Of a stretch of 64,000 bases of DNA, positions 25,667 to 34,700 are shown piece after piece (positions within the stretch are counted from its first letter, which is position 1; every line of letters starts with the position of its first letter). This DNA comes from Actinocrispum wychmicini (GTDB lineage: Bacteria > Actinomycetota > Actinomycetes > Mycobacteriales > Pseudonocardiaceae). Both the position numbers and the translations under genes were made by a program. The stretch spans positions 770,714 through 834,713 of the forward strand of contig NZ_SLWS01000001.1 of assembly GCF_004345645.1 (NCBI RefSeq). The letters are read 5' to 3'. The notes beneath the pieces are model-generated. The model had not been told where the DNA came from, did no database searches, and saw only the letters and a program-made list of their open reading frames with translations.

Positions 25667-26518
25667 TCAGCCCGTTGGCCGGAAGTGGACCTTCACTCCG
25701 GGTCTGGCCTGCGCCAACAGGGGGAGGGATCGGGGGTCCACCACGGCGACGACGGGGTAGCCGCCGGTGGTCGGGTGGTCGGCGAGGAACACCACCGGCA
25801 ACCCGTTGGGCCGCACCTGAATCGCTCCAGTGACCAGTCCCTCGCTGGCCAGTTCGACGTCCTGGAACGCCGGCGCGCGGCGGAGCACGGTGCCGATCAG
25901 CCGAACCCCGACCCGGTTGCTCTCCGGCGACACTTTCCACTCGCCGGCCGCCAGCCGCGCCTCGGCGCCGTCGAACCAGTCGTCGCGCGGTCCAGTGAGG
26001 ACGGGGATCACGAGCTCGTCCGCGACCCTGGTCGGCGGCAGCTCGTCCGCGCCGATCGGGAGCCCGGCGGATGCGCCGAGGGGGAGCACGTCACCTATGG
26101 CGAGCGGGTCCGGGCCGATGCCGGAAAGCACGTCCGTCGCGCGTGACCCCAGCTGTGGCTCGACCGCGATCCCGCCGGACACGGCCAAGTAGCAACGCAG
26201 CCCTTCGCTTGGGTTGCCGATCGTGAGCACGTCGCCCGCGGACAGGTGCACGGGCGCGTGCGAACCGCCTGGGGTGACACGCACCTGGGGCCCGGTGACA
26301 GCGACCGTGCATGACGCCTCGGCACGGACTGACAGCCCGCCGAGAACGGTCTCAATCCCCGCTGCGGACTCGGGATTCCCGACCAGACGGTTCGCCAGGC
26401 GCAGTGCCGGCTGGTCCAACGCGCCCGACGGCGGCACACCGAGATGCCCGTGCCCAGGGCGCCCGAGGTCCTGGATCAATGCCAGCGGGCCCGTTGCCAG
26501 GACCGTGAGCGCCCTCAT
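25667..26518 (-). CDS. pxpC: 5-oxoprolinase subunit C / biotin-dependent carboxyltransferase-like
   Basis: A 283-residue AHS2-domain (KipA) protein. The family sequence QDLGRPGHGHLGVPPSGALD is at the N-terminus, then VTGPQVRVTPGG, GLRCYLAVSGGIAVEPQLGSR and late SNRVGVRL. With PxpA and PxpB it forms the ATP-dependent 5-oxoprolinase that recycles pyroglutamate; the same fold occurs in urea amidolyase. It overlaps pxpB by 4 nt (ATGA). PxpA is not in the neighbourhood. Confidence 0.9.
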   Translation of the reverse strand: MRALTVLATGPLALIQDLGRPGHGHLGVPPSGALDQPALRLANRLVGNPESAAGIETVLGGLSVRAEASCTVAVTGPQVRVTPGGSHAPVHLSAGDVLTIGNPSEGLRCYLAVSGGIAVEPQLGSRATDVLSGIGPDPLAIGDVLPLGASAGLPIGADELPPTRVADELVIPVLTGPRDDWFDGAEARLAAGEWKVSPESNRVGVRLIGTVLRRAPAFQDVELASEGLVTGAIQVRPNGLPVVFLADHPTTGGYPVVAVVDPRSLPLLAQARPGVKVHFRPTG

Positions 26519-27126
26519 CGCACTGCCTCGAACCGGACGAGATCGCCTGGTGCCAGCAAAGCGGCCGGGTCGCGGTGCGAGTCGAACAGGACCGCGTCGG
26601 TGTGTCCTAACAGCCGCCAGCCGCCCGGCGACGCGGTCGGGTACGCGCCGGTGAACTCCCCTGCGATGCCGACGGATCCCGGCGGCACCCGCTTGCGGGG
26701 GTTGTCCAGGCGGGGCTGCCGCAGCTCGTCCGGCAGTCCCACCAGGTAGCCGAAACCGGGCGCGAACCCGCAGAACGCGACTTTGTACTGGGCGCCCGTG
26801 TGCAACGCGACCACGCCGTCGACATCCGTGCCCGCGGTCTGCGCGACCAACTCGAGGTCGGGGCCGTCGTAACGCACCCGCAGGACGACCTCGCGGGGCT
26901 CGGCCACGGCTCGCCGGGCCAGGTCGACCTCGGCCAGCAACGGGCTGAGCCGGGCCGCGTCCGCCGAACCGGGGCGGAACGCCGCCAGCACAGTGCGCGC
27001 CGCCGGAACGAGTTCGACCAGGTCAGGCAGGTCGGCGGCGGCCAGGGCGGACCGGACCGCGTCCACCTCGTCCAACGAGGAGACCTCGATCAGGACAGCG
27101 TCAGGCCCGCACCGCCGTAGCCGCAT
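26515..27126 (-). CDS. pxpB: 5-oxoprolinase subunit B (KipI/AHS1 family)
   Basis: A 203-residue AHS1-domain protein. The hallmarks FCGFAPGFGYLVGLPDEL, a Pro/Arg-rich NPRKRVPPGSVGIAG and SPGGWRLLGHTD are all present. It partners PxpC in the 5-oxoprolinase complex; the Bacillus homologue KipI also inhibits a sporulation kinase, so a signalling side role cannot be excluded. It ends in a 4-nt overlap with pxpC and starts 3 bp after the nitrobindin stop. Confidence 0.9.
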   Translation of the reverse strand: MRLRRCGPDAVLIEVSSLDEVDAVRSALAAADLPDLVELVPAARTVLAAFRPGSADAARLSPLLAEVDLARRAVAEPREVVLRVRYDGPDLELVAQTAGTDVDGVVALHTGAQYKVAFCGFAPGFGYLVGLPDELRQPRLDNPRKRVPPGSVGIAGEFTGAYPTASPGGWRLLGHTDAVLFDSHRDPAALLAPGDLVRFEAVR

Positions 27127-27129
27127 ACA

Positions 27130-27744
27130 TCAACCGACGACGCGCGTGAGGTACGCCGACGTGTGCGGTTGAAGGTCCTGACCCACCATGGCGCGCTCCT
27201 CGACGTACGCGAGATCGCCGTTGTTCACCAGGCCGTAGAGCCGCTTGGCGCCGTTGACCTCCTTGGCGCTCGCGGTCCGCACCACCGCGTCCGTGCTCAG
27301 CTCCCAGGAGGTCTGGGTGCGCGGCTTGCCGTAGAAGATCTCGACGATCCCGGTGGCGTGCGCCAGGAGAAGCTCGACGGTGTCATCCGGCCGCGCCCGC
27401 CACCAACCGACCTCGCGGGCCGCCGGGCGGATCACATTGCCTTCGTCGTCGAGCAACCAGGCCCGTGCCTCGTAGTAGAGGAAAGGTCGCCCGTCGTGCG
27501 CGAACGTGACCTGCTGCCCGAACTTGTGGGTCTGGCTGAGCGTGGGGTACACCACTTCACCCTCACCCCGCCACACCCCGACCAGGGGCAGCAACGCCAG
27601 CAGGGCGTCGTTCAGGTTCGGGCCCTCCCGCAGGTTCGCGGTGTCGGCCGGGATCGGCAGGTCGTCGAACTGGGGCAGGTTGAGGTGGCGGGTCGCCTTG
27701 GCCCGCTCGGCCGCCGCCTGCACGGCATCGTCGCCAGTGCTCAT
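27130..27744 (-). CDS. Nitrobindin-like heme-binding beta-barrel (FABP family)
   Basis: A 204-residue nitrobindin-family protein (DUF1794/THAP4-like). The signature GxWxGxG is seen as [15 protein letters not shown], and the barrel ends with [11 protein letters not shown]; mycobacterial relatives (Rv0813c type) bind ferric heme and interact with NO or peroxynitrite. The usual proximal His is plausibly in the C-terminal HTSAYLTR segment. The ATG overlaps the stop of a tiny membrane-protein gene upstream by 1 nt (TGATG). Confidence 0.88.
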   Translation of the reverse strand: MSTGDDAVQAAAERAKATRHLNLPQFDDLPIPADTANLREGPNLNDALLALLPLVGVWRGEGEVVYPTLSQTHKFGQQVTFAHDGRPFLYYEARAWLLDDEGNVIRPAAREVGWWRARPDDTVELLLAHATGIVEIFYGKPRTQTSWELSTDAVVRTASAKEVNGAKRLYGLVNNGDLAYVEERAMVGQDLQPHTSAYLTRVVG

Positions 27745-27842
27745 CAGCGCTGGTCGCTGTACAGCCGGTAGACGACATAACCAGCGAACCACAGGACCGC
27801 GAGGCCGATGACCACCAGCAGCGAGGTGAAGAACAGTTCCAC
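27744..27842 (-). CDS. Small single-pass membrane protein, 32 residues
   Basis: A GTG-initiated reading frame of 32 codons encoding [19 protein letters not shown] followed by [13 protein letters not shown]: one clean hydrophobic helix and a short basic tail, likely cytoplasmic. The stop overlaps the nitrobindin ATG as TGATG, which suggests real translational coupling. No strong ribosome site is visible before the GTG. I do not recognise the family; if real it may tether or modulate the heme protein. Confidence 0.55.
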   Translation of the reverse strand: MELFFTSLLVVIGLAVLWFAGYVVYRLYSDQR

Positions 27843-27905
27843 GCCCAAGAGGATAACCAGCAGCGGCGGAGGGACCCGCCGTGACGTGCCCCTCCACCCC
27901 GTGGG

Positions 27906-28520
27906 TCAGCAGCGGACGGTCATGGCGCTGGCCGCCTCGATGAGCGCCTGGCTGGTCTTCGGGCCGACGATGCCGCTCGCCTTGATCCCCGCGCGGCGCT
28001 GGAAGTCCTGCACTATCCGCTGAATGCTCGGCTCGTAGGTGCCGCTCCAGGGAACGCCCGTGACGCTGTACGGGTAGATGTCCGAGAGCAGGTCCCACAG
28101 GGCGCTGACCTGGTCCCCGTCGTGCTCACCAGGGTTGAGGTAGATGGTGAAGCCCGGCTGACGGGCCAACGACTTGTTGTCCATGAGCGCGTGCCACGTT
28201 TTCGAGCCGACAATTCCGCTGTCCTTGATGCCGTGCTTGCGCTGGAAATCGCGGACCGCGTGCAGAGTGTTCGACGCGTAATTGCCGGTGCCCTGCAGCT
28301 CCTGGTATCCGGCGTCGCGAAGGGCCAGTTGCAGCAACAGGACGGAATGGCCGTGGTTGCCATAACGTACTTGCGGCAGCGCGGACACGAACTGCACGAC
28401 CTTTGAGTGATCGAATACTCGGCCCCAGCATGTCGCGGCGGACGCGGTGCCGGTGGTCGCCATCGCCGTTCCCCCGATGAGGGTCAGGAAAACGGCAGCG
28501 CGAACTAACGTTCTCTTCAT
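27906..28520 (-). CDS. Secreted protein with two peptidoglycan-binding domains (twin 1)
   Basis: A 204-residue exported protein. The signal peptide [17 protein letters not shown] ends near TASA, followed by two PG_binding_1 domains (about residues 45-100, with [21 protein letters not shown], and about 125-195, with [21 protein letters not shown]). There is no catalytic domain. The mature protein has only two cysteines, one a few residues after the cleavage site (AATCWG) and one as the last residue (TVRC). It is a tandem paralogue of the next gene. A GGGGAGAA ribosome site precedes the ATG. It probably decorates or senses the cell wall; the function is unknown. Confidence 0.88.
   Translation of the reverse strand: MKRTLVRAAVFLTLIGGTAMATTGTASAATCWGRVFDHSKVVQFVSALPQVRYGNHGHSVLLLQLALRDAGYQELQGTGNYASNTLHAVRDFQRKHGIKDSGIVGSKTWHALMDNKSLARQPGFTIYLNPGEHDGDQVSALWDLLSDIYPYSVTGVPWSGTYEPSIQRIVQDFQRRAGIKASGIVGPKTSQALIEAASAMTVRC
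28213..28247. repeat. 35-bp direct repeat, copy 1 (paralogous peptidoglycan-binding genes)
   Basis: This segment is identical to 28953-28987 and sits in a longer region of about 76 bp (28184-28259 and 28924-28999) with few differences. It encodes the [20 protein letters not shown] part of both proteins and marks a recent tandem duplication or gene conversion. Confidence 0.85.
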
Positions 28521-28633
28521 GATTGTTTTCTCCCCGAACGGTTTCGGACTCCCCAGCAAGTCCTTGTCAAGAGAGACGGATGTCGGCGTGGTTGGTTGGT
28601 CACGAGGTGATCACGAACATGAAATGGACGTGC

Positions 28634-29242
28634 TCAGCAACCCCAGCCACCGCTGGCCGAAGCCGCCTCCATCATCGCCGCCCAGGTCTTCTGGCCGACG
28701 ATGCCACTGGCCTTGATCCCGGCCCGCCGCTGGAAGTCCTTGACCATCTTCTGCAGGGTCGGGCCGTAGACGTCGCCGTCCGGGAGGGTGCGCGCGCTGT
28801 ACGGGTGGATTCGCTGGATGATGAGCCCGAGGGTGTCGACCTTGTCGCGGTTCCGCTCGCCGGGCGTGATGCTGTACTTCGGTGCCTGACCGCCGAAGGT
28901 CTGATACTCCGGCATGGCACCGACGAGCGCGTGCCAGGTCTTCGAGCCGACGATTCCGCTGTCCTTGATGCCGTGCTTGCGCTGGAAGTCACGGACCGCC
29001 TTCAATGTGTTCGTGGCGTAATTGCCCGTGCCCTGCAGGCTGGTGTAGCCGGTGTGGCGAAGAGCCAACTGCAGGGCGAGTACATGCTGACCGTGCTGGC
29101 CATAGTGGACCTGCGGCAGGCCGGACGCGAATTCGTCGGAGCGTGCGCTGCCGTCGCATGCCATTGCGTTGCCTGCGCTCGCAATTCCGACACCGGTGGT
29201 GAGGATCGCGAAAATGGCAGCCCGAACAAGCATCTTCTTCAT
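28634..29242 (-). CDS. Secreted protein with two peptidoglycan-binding domains (twin 2)
   Basis: A 202-residue exported paralogue of the gene just downstream. The signal peptide is MKKMLVRAAIFAILTTGVGI to about NAMA, then two PG_binding_1 domains ([20 protein letters not shown] and [20 protein letters not shown]). As in twin 1, exactly two cysteines remain after the signal (MACDGS at the start, GGWGC at the end). It has the same GGGGAGAAA ribosome-site context before the ATG. The twins differ mainly between the two domains. Confidence 0.88.
   Translation of the reverse strand: MKKMLVRAAIFAILTTGVGIASAGNAMACDGSARSDEFASGLPQVHYGQHGQHVLALQLALRHTGYTSLQGTGNYATNTLKAVRDFQRKHGIKDSGIVGSKTWHALVGAMPEYQTFGGQAPKYSITPGERNRDKVDTLGLIIQRIHPYSARTLPDGDVYGPTLQKMVKDFQRRAGIKASGIVGQKTWAAMMEAASASGGWGC
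28953..28987. repeat. 35-bp direct repeat, copy 2 (paralogous peptidoglycan-binding genes)
   Basis: Identical to 28213-28247, 740 bp away, in the corresponding position of the second paralogue. Confidence 0.85.
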
Positions 29243-29324
29243 GGGTTTCTCCCCAGCTGATTCAGAACTCCGAGTGGGTTCTTTCGCTAGAGAAGACGGG
29301 CGGTGCCGGGGGAGGTTGCCCACC

Positions 29325-29371
29325 CGGGAGAAACAAAGAGCCGGGTGGCCCCGCTGGGGGACCACCCGGCT
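29325..29371 (-). terminator. Rho-independent terminator of the DUF4395-rhodanese-DUF1416 operon
   Basis: Read on the minus strand, a GC-rich stem (AGCCGGGTGG with CCACCCGGCT, extended by CCCC/GGGG across a bulged base, 29339-29371) is followed at once by CTCTTTGTTTCT. It begins 13 bp after the DUF1416 stop. This is one of the few classical U-tract terminators in the window. Confidence 0.88.
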
Positions 29372-29383
29372 GGACAAGCGGGG

Positions 29384-29683
29384 CTACGCGACCGCGACGG
29401 CCACTTCGTGGATGCCGGGGCCGTCGGCCTGGATCGAGGCCTCGCCGTTCCCGGTGCGGTGCAGGGCGCGGACAGTCCAGGCGCCCGGCGCGGCGTAGAA
29501 GCGGAACTCGCCGTTCGGTGAGGACACGACCTCGCCGGTGAAATCGCCGTTGCCGTCGAGCAGGCGCACGAACGCGCCGCCCACAGGGGCCTCACCGGAC
29601 ACCACGCGTCCGGTGAGGACGGTCTGCCCGTTGGCGTCCCCGATCGGGGCCGACTGGTCAGGTGCTCCGCAGTTGTCGCTCAT
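29384..29683 (-). CDS. DUF1416 protein (SseC-like)
   Basis: A 99-residue protein of the DUF1416 family, an all-beta Ig/carboxypeptidase-regulatory-like fold (TVLTGRVVSGEAPVGGAFVR, EFRFYAAPGAWTVRAL). It is found next to thiosulfate sulfurtransferase in many actinobacteria (sseC in mycobacteria), suggesting a role in sulfur transfer, possibly partnering the rhodanese. Its start overlaps the rhodanese stop (ATGA). Confidence 0.9.
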   Translation of the reverse strand: MSDNCGAPDQSAPIGDANGQTVLTGRVVSGEAPVGGAFVRLLDGNGDFTGEVVSSPNGEFRFYAAPGAWTVRALHRTGNGEASIQADGPGIHEVAVAVA

Positions 29684-30519
29684 TTGCCCGCTCCCAGTTC
29701 CACGGGCACGCCGACCAGCGACCCGTACTCCGTCCACGATCCGTCGTAGTTCTTCACGTCGCCGTAGCCGAGCAGCTCGTGCAGGGCGAACCAGGTGTGC
29801 GAGGAACGCTCGCCGATCCGGCAGTAGGCGATGGTCGACTTGCTCTCGTCGATGCCGGCTTCCTGGTAGATCTCGCGCAGTTCGTCGTCCGACCGGAACG
29901 TGCCGTCCTCGTTCGCGGCCTTGGCCCACGGCACGTTGATCGCCGACGGCACGTGGCCGCCGCGCTGGGCGGATTCCTGGGGCAGGTGGGCGGGGGCGAG
30001 GAGCTTGCCGCTGAACTCGTCCGGGGACCGCACGTCCACCAGGTTCTTGGTGTTGATGGCCGCCACGACCTCGTCGCGGAAGGCGCGGATCGAGTGGTCC
30101 TGCTCCTGGGCCTTGAACGTGGTCTCGTCCCGCTTGACGTCGTCCGCCGACAGCGGGCGGCCGTCGAGCTCCCACTTCTTGCGGCCGCCGTCGAGCAGTT
30201 TGACCGCCTCGTGGCCGTACAGCTTGAAGTACCAGTACGCGTACGCGGCGAACCAGTTGTTGTTGCCGCCGTACAGGATCACCGTGTCATCGTTGGAGAC
30301 ACCCTTGGTGGACAACAGCTTCTCGAAGCCGGCGCGGTCGACGAAGTCGCGGCGTACCGGGTCCTGCAGCTCGGTCTTCCAGTCGATCCGGACCGCGCCG
30401 GGGATGTGCCCGGCGTCGTATGCGCTGGTGTCCTCGTCGACCTCGACGAACACCACCCCCGGCGTCTCGAGGTTGTCCTCGGCCCACTGCGCCGAAACCA
30501 GCACGTTCTCGCGGCTCAT
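29680..30519 (-). CDS. cysA: Thiosulfate sulfurtransferase, two rhodanese domains
   Basis: A 279-residue tandem rhodanese. The N-terminal inactive domain (VFVEVDEDTSAYDAGHIPGA) is followed by a catalytic domain whose loop is CRIGERS (STIAYCRIGERSSHTW, Cys about residue 232). It transfers sulfane sulfur from thiosulfate to acceptors such as cyanide or thioredoxin. It is CysA2/CysA3-like of mycobacteria. Its operon mates are DUF4395 upstream and DUF1416 downstream, behind a Cys-containing leader peptide. Confidence 0.93.
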   Translation of the reverse strand: MSRENVLVSAQWAEDNLETPGVVFVEVDEDTSAYDAGHIPGAVRIDWKTELQDPVRRDFVDRAGFEKLLSTKGVSNDDTVILYGGNNNWFAAYAYWYFKLYGHEAVKLLDGGRKKWELDGRPLSADDVKRDETTFKAQEQDHSIRAFRDEVVAAINTKNLVDVRSPDEFSGKLLAPAHLPQESAQRGGHVPSAINVPWAKAANEDGTFRSDDELREIYQEAGIDESKSTIAYCRIGERSSHTWFALHELLGYGDVKNYDGSWTEYGSLVGVPVELGAGK

Positions 30520-30544
30520 CGAGCGCCTCTCTACTTGCGATGGA

Positions 30545-30982
30545 TTAGTTGGTTGAAGTGACGGACGGGGTGAACCTGCGGAGCAGCAGGTACGTCTCAC
30601 AGCCGAGGCAGAAGCCGAACGCCGCGTTGAGGAACGCGGCGGCAAGGGCGAACGCCGTGGCGACAACGCCGAGCACGGTCAGTTCAGTGGCGAACGCGAC
30701 GGTGCCGACAGCGGCGAACACGAACCCGACCGCCTGGGCGAACCGCAGCGGCGCCGCGTCCTCCCGCTCGTCGGTCGGCCCCAGCCGGGGTGCCACGAGG
30801 TAGCGGTAGATCAACGAATAGGGCGCGTACTTCAAGCCGGCGAAGGCGCCGATCGCGAACACGACGGCCTGCAGGGCGAGCAGCGGCCACCATTGGGTGA
30901 CCAGCACGACGGCGAGTACGACGGTGGTGATCCATGCCGCGAGGCGCGGGCCACGCGGGTCTACAGGGGGGCCTGCGGACAT
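30545..30982 (-). CDS. DUF4395 integral membrane protein
   Basis: A 145-residue protein with about four hydrophobic helices (WITTVVLAVVLVTQWWPLLAL, FAQAVGFVFAAVGTVAF, VLGVVATAFALAAAF and others). It has the family CxGC pair in AAFGFCLGCETYLLLRR near the C-terminus. The paired cysteines and linkage to rhodanese and thioredoxin genes suggest a role in moving sulfane sulfur or disulfide electrons across the membrane (inference). It is the first structural gene after the leader peptide. Confidence 0.88.
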   Translation of the reverse strand: MSAGPPVDPRGPRLAAWITTVVLAVVLVTQWWPLLALQAVVFAIGAFAGLKYAPYSLIYRYLVAPRLGPTDEREDAAPLRFAQAVGFVFAAVGTVAFATELTVLGVVATAFALAAAFLNAAFGFCLGCETYLLLRRFTPSVTSTN

Positions 30983-31020
30983 GGTGTGTCCTCCTGACCT
31001 GGATGGGGAAACGCAACAGG

Positions 31021-31037
31021 GCGTGCTCGAAGCACGC
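31021..31037 (-). promoter_or_regulatory. Leader-region hairpin (attenuator candidate)
   Basis: GCGTGCT and AGCACGC form a perfect 7-bp stem with a 3-nt loop, lying on the transcript between the leader-peptide stop (31052) and the DUF4395 ribosome site. Ribosome position on the leader could decide whether this structure forms. Confidence 0.4.
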
Positions 31038-31051
31038 ACGAGATCGCCGGG

Positions 31052-31129
31052 TCAGATGGTTGCTTGACAGAGGCTCGAGTCGACGCGGCAGAAATCCACC
31101 GCGCGGCGCCTGGTCAGCAACGTATACAC
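31052..31129 (-). CDS. Cysteine-containing leader peptide of the sulfur operon
   Basis: A 25-codon frame starting GTG at 31129 and ending TGA, 69 bp upstream of DUF4395. Its core LLTRRRAVDFCRV is the pattern of the actinobacterial putative leader peptides found before sulfur-assimilation operons (basic RRR-AVD-C-R). Cys codons are at positions 14 and 21. TAGTCT ends 6 bp before the GTG, a -10 position that would make the transcript leaderless. In mycobacteria, Cys-rich leaderless small ORFs before the equivalent operon mediate cysteine-responsive attenuation. Family match is from memory; regulation is inferred. Confidence 0.78.
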   Translation of the reverse strand: MYTLLTRRRAVDFCRVDSSLCQATI

Positions 31130-31240
31130 GGCCCGAGACTACCTCGGTCCCACATTTCAGAGCACGGCCGTCCACCTGATGGGATACACGTTCGGGTGAC
31201 AGGGGTACGTCCGACCATCCGGACGTCCGTTGGGACGGTC

Positions 31241-31789
31241 ATGACGAAGTACCTGGTCATGGTCCTGCTGCTGGCCGCGTGCGGCGCACCGGACAGTCGC
31301 CCGCCGTCGCCGGCCGAGGCGCAACGGCTCGCGCACATCCGGTCGATGCCCGCCGCGGCGATCACAGCCCGTGTCCCCACCGGTGCCGGTGTGGTCGTCC
31401 TCACCGGCCGGGTCGACTTCGCCAACCGGGTCGGCGACACGACGATGACCACCGAAGGCCGCACCGACCCGGCCGCCACCGGCCTGTTGCACTGGGACCG
31501 GACGGAGCTGACGTTCCAGGGGTGGACGCGCCCGCTGCGCCGGGACGGCTCGGAACTGGACACCACCCTGCTCCTGCTGGCGAGCCTGCACACGGCCGGC
31601 CCGGACGATCCGGCCGCGCTGCGGCGAACGGTCACCTGGCTGCGTTCGACCCAGCTGAACGGCACCCCGGTGGACGTCTTCCAGGGCGACCACCTCACCT
31701 ACTGGGTGGACCCAGCCGGCAACCTGCGCCGGCTGGAGGCCCACCTCGCAGGCAACTCGGCGCCCGCGGTCGTCGACGTCACGCCTTAG
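31241..31789 (+). CDS. Small lipoprotein of unknown function
   Basis: A 182-residue exported lipoprotein. MTKYLVMVLLLAACGAP is a short signal peptide with a lipobox (LLAAC). The rest is beta-rich (VVVLTGRVDFANRV, LLHWDRTELTFQGW, TYWVDPAGNLRRLEA) and recalls LppX/LprG-like or outer-lipid-carrier folds, without a firm match. It is the only plus-strand gene between the DUF4395 operon and the large LAxTG protein and overlaps the latter's stop by 4 bp. Confidence 0.75.
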   Translation: MTKYLVMVLLLAACGAPDSRPPSPAEAQRLAHIRSMPAAAITARVPTGAGVVVLTGRVDFANRVGDTTMTTEGRTDPAATGLLHWDRTELTFQGWTRPLRRDGSELDTTLLLLASLHTAGPDDPAALRRTVTWLRSTQLNGTPVDVFQGDHLTYWVDPAGNLRRLEAHLAGNSAPAVVDVTP

Positions 31790-34700
31790 GTCCTGTTACG
31801 CCGGTAGAGCAGCAGCAACAAGCCGAGCGCGAGGACCGCGACACCACCTGTGACGAGCCAGCCGACGGACGCACCCGTGCTGGCCAACGCCTTCGGTGGC
31901 AGCAGTCCGATGTCGACGGTCAGCACCTCACGGGCGGACGGGCCGACGGTGACCGGGCGTCCGCAGCCGGTCTGTTTGTCCACACCGGACCCGATGGTGT
32001 AGCCCTTCAGGTCCGTCGGCACGACACAGACCACGTACAAGCCGTCGTCCAGCGAGTCGAACAGGTACGCCCCGAACCGGTCAGTGACTGTCCTGCTCAG
32101 TTCAGCGCCGGTGGCGGACCGCAGTAGGACGGTCACGCCCGGAGCGCCGGACTCGGTCGGGTCCTGCATGCCGTCACGGTCCGTGTCGATCCACACACGG
32201 TCGCCGATCCGGTTGGCCGGCGGCACGATGCCGACGTCCTGCGTCAGGTCCTCGTACTTGCCCGCGAACAGCCGGGTCGGCGGCGCGCACCACGTCGACT
32301 GGTCGACCGGGCCCTTGGTGAGCTGGTACAGCGCGTACTGCGTGGGCAGTGTCGTGCGGTCGAAGCACACCGTGTGCAGGCCGTCCGCGAGACCGTTGAA
32401 CAGGTACTTCCCGTCGTTGTCGGTCTTTGTCGTCGGGCCGGCGGTGAGGCGGACCTGCACCCCGGCGACACCGGGCTCGCCCGGGTCCTGCACGCCGTCG
32501 CGGTTCGTGTCCACCCAGACGCGGTCGCCGAGGGTGTTCGGCGGCCGGATGCCGAGGTCGACGTCCAGCCGCGACCGGCTGCCCGCGCCGAGGGTGACCG
32601 CCGGGACGCAGCCGTCCGGCAGGGCACTGGAGGACTTCCCTTGTGCCGTCGGCAGATAGCCGGCCTTCAGGTCGAAACAGACCCGGTAGTCGCCGTCCGG
32701 CAAGCCGTCGAACACGTACTTGCCGTCCGGTCCGGTGACGGTCTTGGCGTTACCGGCCGTGACCGTCACGCCAGCGATGCCCGGCTCGCCGGCGTCCTGG
32801 ACGCCGTCGCGGTTCGAGTCCAGCCAGACGAAGTCGCCGAGTTTGTTCGGCGGCGGCATGAACGTGAAGTCCACCGCCAGGTTCTCCCGGTGGCCCGGAC
32901 CCAGCGTCACGTCCGGTGCACAGCCGCCGGGGTCGCCCAGCGGCGGCGCGAAGCACACCTTGCCCGTCCCGTCCGGCAGGCCCTCAAGCAGGTACTTGCC
33001 GTCCGGTCCGGTGACGGTCCGCGCGCCACCCGCGGTGACAGTCACACCGGGCACGCCAGCGGCCTTGTTGAGAGCGATCGTCCCGCCGACCCGGTTCACG
33101 GGTGCGCCCATGCCCGCGTCGATCGTCATGTCGGACCGTTTGTTCACGCCAAGCGTGACAGGCGCGGCGCACCCCGTCGCAGGGTCGGCGTCGGAGTCCC
33201 TCTCCCGTTCGCTCGCATGCGGTTTCGTGAACTGCAGGTCGTCCTTGCGTCCGAAACACACCGTGTACGTGCCGTCGGTCAGGTCGGGGAACACGTACTT
33301 GCCGTCAGCCCCGGTCACCGTTTTCCAGCTGCCCACTGTGACCGTGACGCCGGCGATGCCCGGCTCGCCAGCGTCCTGGACGCCGTTGTGGTTGACGTCG
33401 TTCCACACGAAGTCGCCCACGGTGTCCGGCGGTGGCACCAGTCCGACGTCAATCGTCAGCACCTCCCGGTGATCCGGACTGACGGACACGGCCGGTGCGC
33501 AGCCCGTCACGGCGTCCACACTGGACTTTGGCAGCGTATAGCCGGTAGGCAGCGTCTTCACGTCGACGCAGACCGTGTACGTGCCGTCCGGCATGCCCTC
33601 GAACAGGTACTTCCCGTCGGCTCCGGTCACGGTTTTCCAGCTGCCGGCCATGACCGTCACTCCAGGCATGCCCGGCTCGCCCGGATCCTGGACGCCGTTG
33701 TGGTTCGCGTCCGTCCACACCAGGTCGCCCAGCCGGTTCACCGGCGTCGCGACACCCGCGTCGACCGTCATGTCCGACCGGTGGTTCGCGCCGAGGGTGA
33801 CCGGGGTCGAGCAGCCGGTGGCAGGGTCGGCGTCCGAGTCAAGGCCGTCGTCGCCCACGTTCGGTTTCGTGGCTTGGAAATCACCGGCCTTCTTCAGGTC
33901 GAAGCAGACCGTGTACGGGCCGTCCGGCATGTTGTCGAACACGTACTTGCCGTCCGGGCCGGTCGTGGTGCGCAGGTTTCCGACGGTTACCGGAACGTCG
34001 GGAACGCCAGGCTCGCTGGGATCCTGCAGGCCGTTGCGGTTGAGGTCGTTCCACACGAAGTCGCCGAGCTTGTTCGGCGGGACCGTGAAACCGGCGTCGA
34101 TGGACGTCACCGACCGGTTGCCCGGCGCGAGCGTCACCGGCGGCGCGCACCCGGACACCGGGTCGGCGTCCGAGTCCTTCTGGTCGTCGCCGGTCTTCGG
34201 CGTGGTGAACACGAAGTCCGAGTAGTGCCCGAAGCAGACGGTGTACGTGCCGTCCGGCATGTCCGAGAACTCGTACCGGCCGTCCTTGCCGGTGAACGTC
34301 TTCTTGTCACCGAGCGCCACCGGCACGTCCGGCAGGCCCGGCTCACCCGGGTCCTGCAGGCCGTTGTGGTTCAGGTCGGTCCAGACCAGGTCGCCGATCC
34401 GATTGGCCGGCGGCACCAGCCCGGCGTCCATGGTCATGTTCTCCGCGTCGGCGGCGGCCAACGTCACCGGCGGCGCACAGCCGGTGTCCGGGTCGATGTC
34501 CGAGTCCCTGGCGTCGTCGCCCGCCTTCATCCTGGTGGCCTGGAAGTCCACAAAGGACGCCGGCAGGGTCTTCAGGTCGACACAAACCGAGTACGTGCCG
34601 TCCGGCAGGGTGCCGAACAGGTACTTGCCGTCCAGGCCGGTGACAGTCTTGCGGTCACCCAGAGACACCGTCAGGCCCGGCACCGGCGGCTCGCCCGCGT

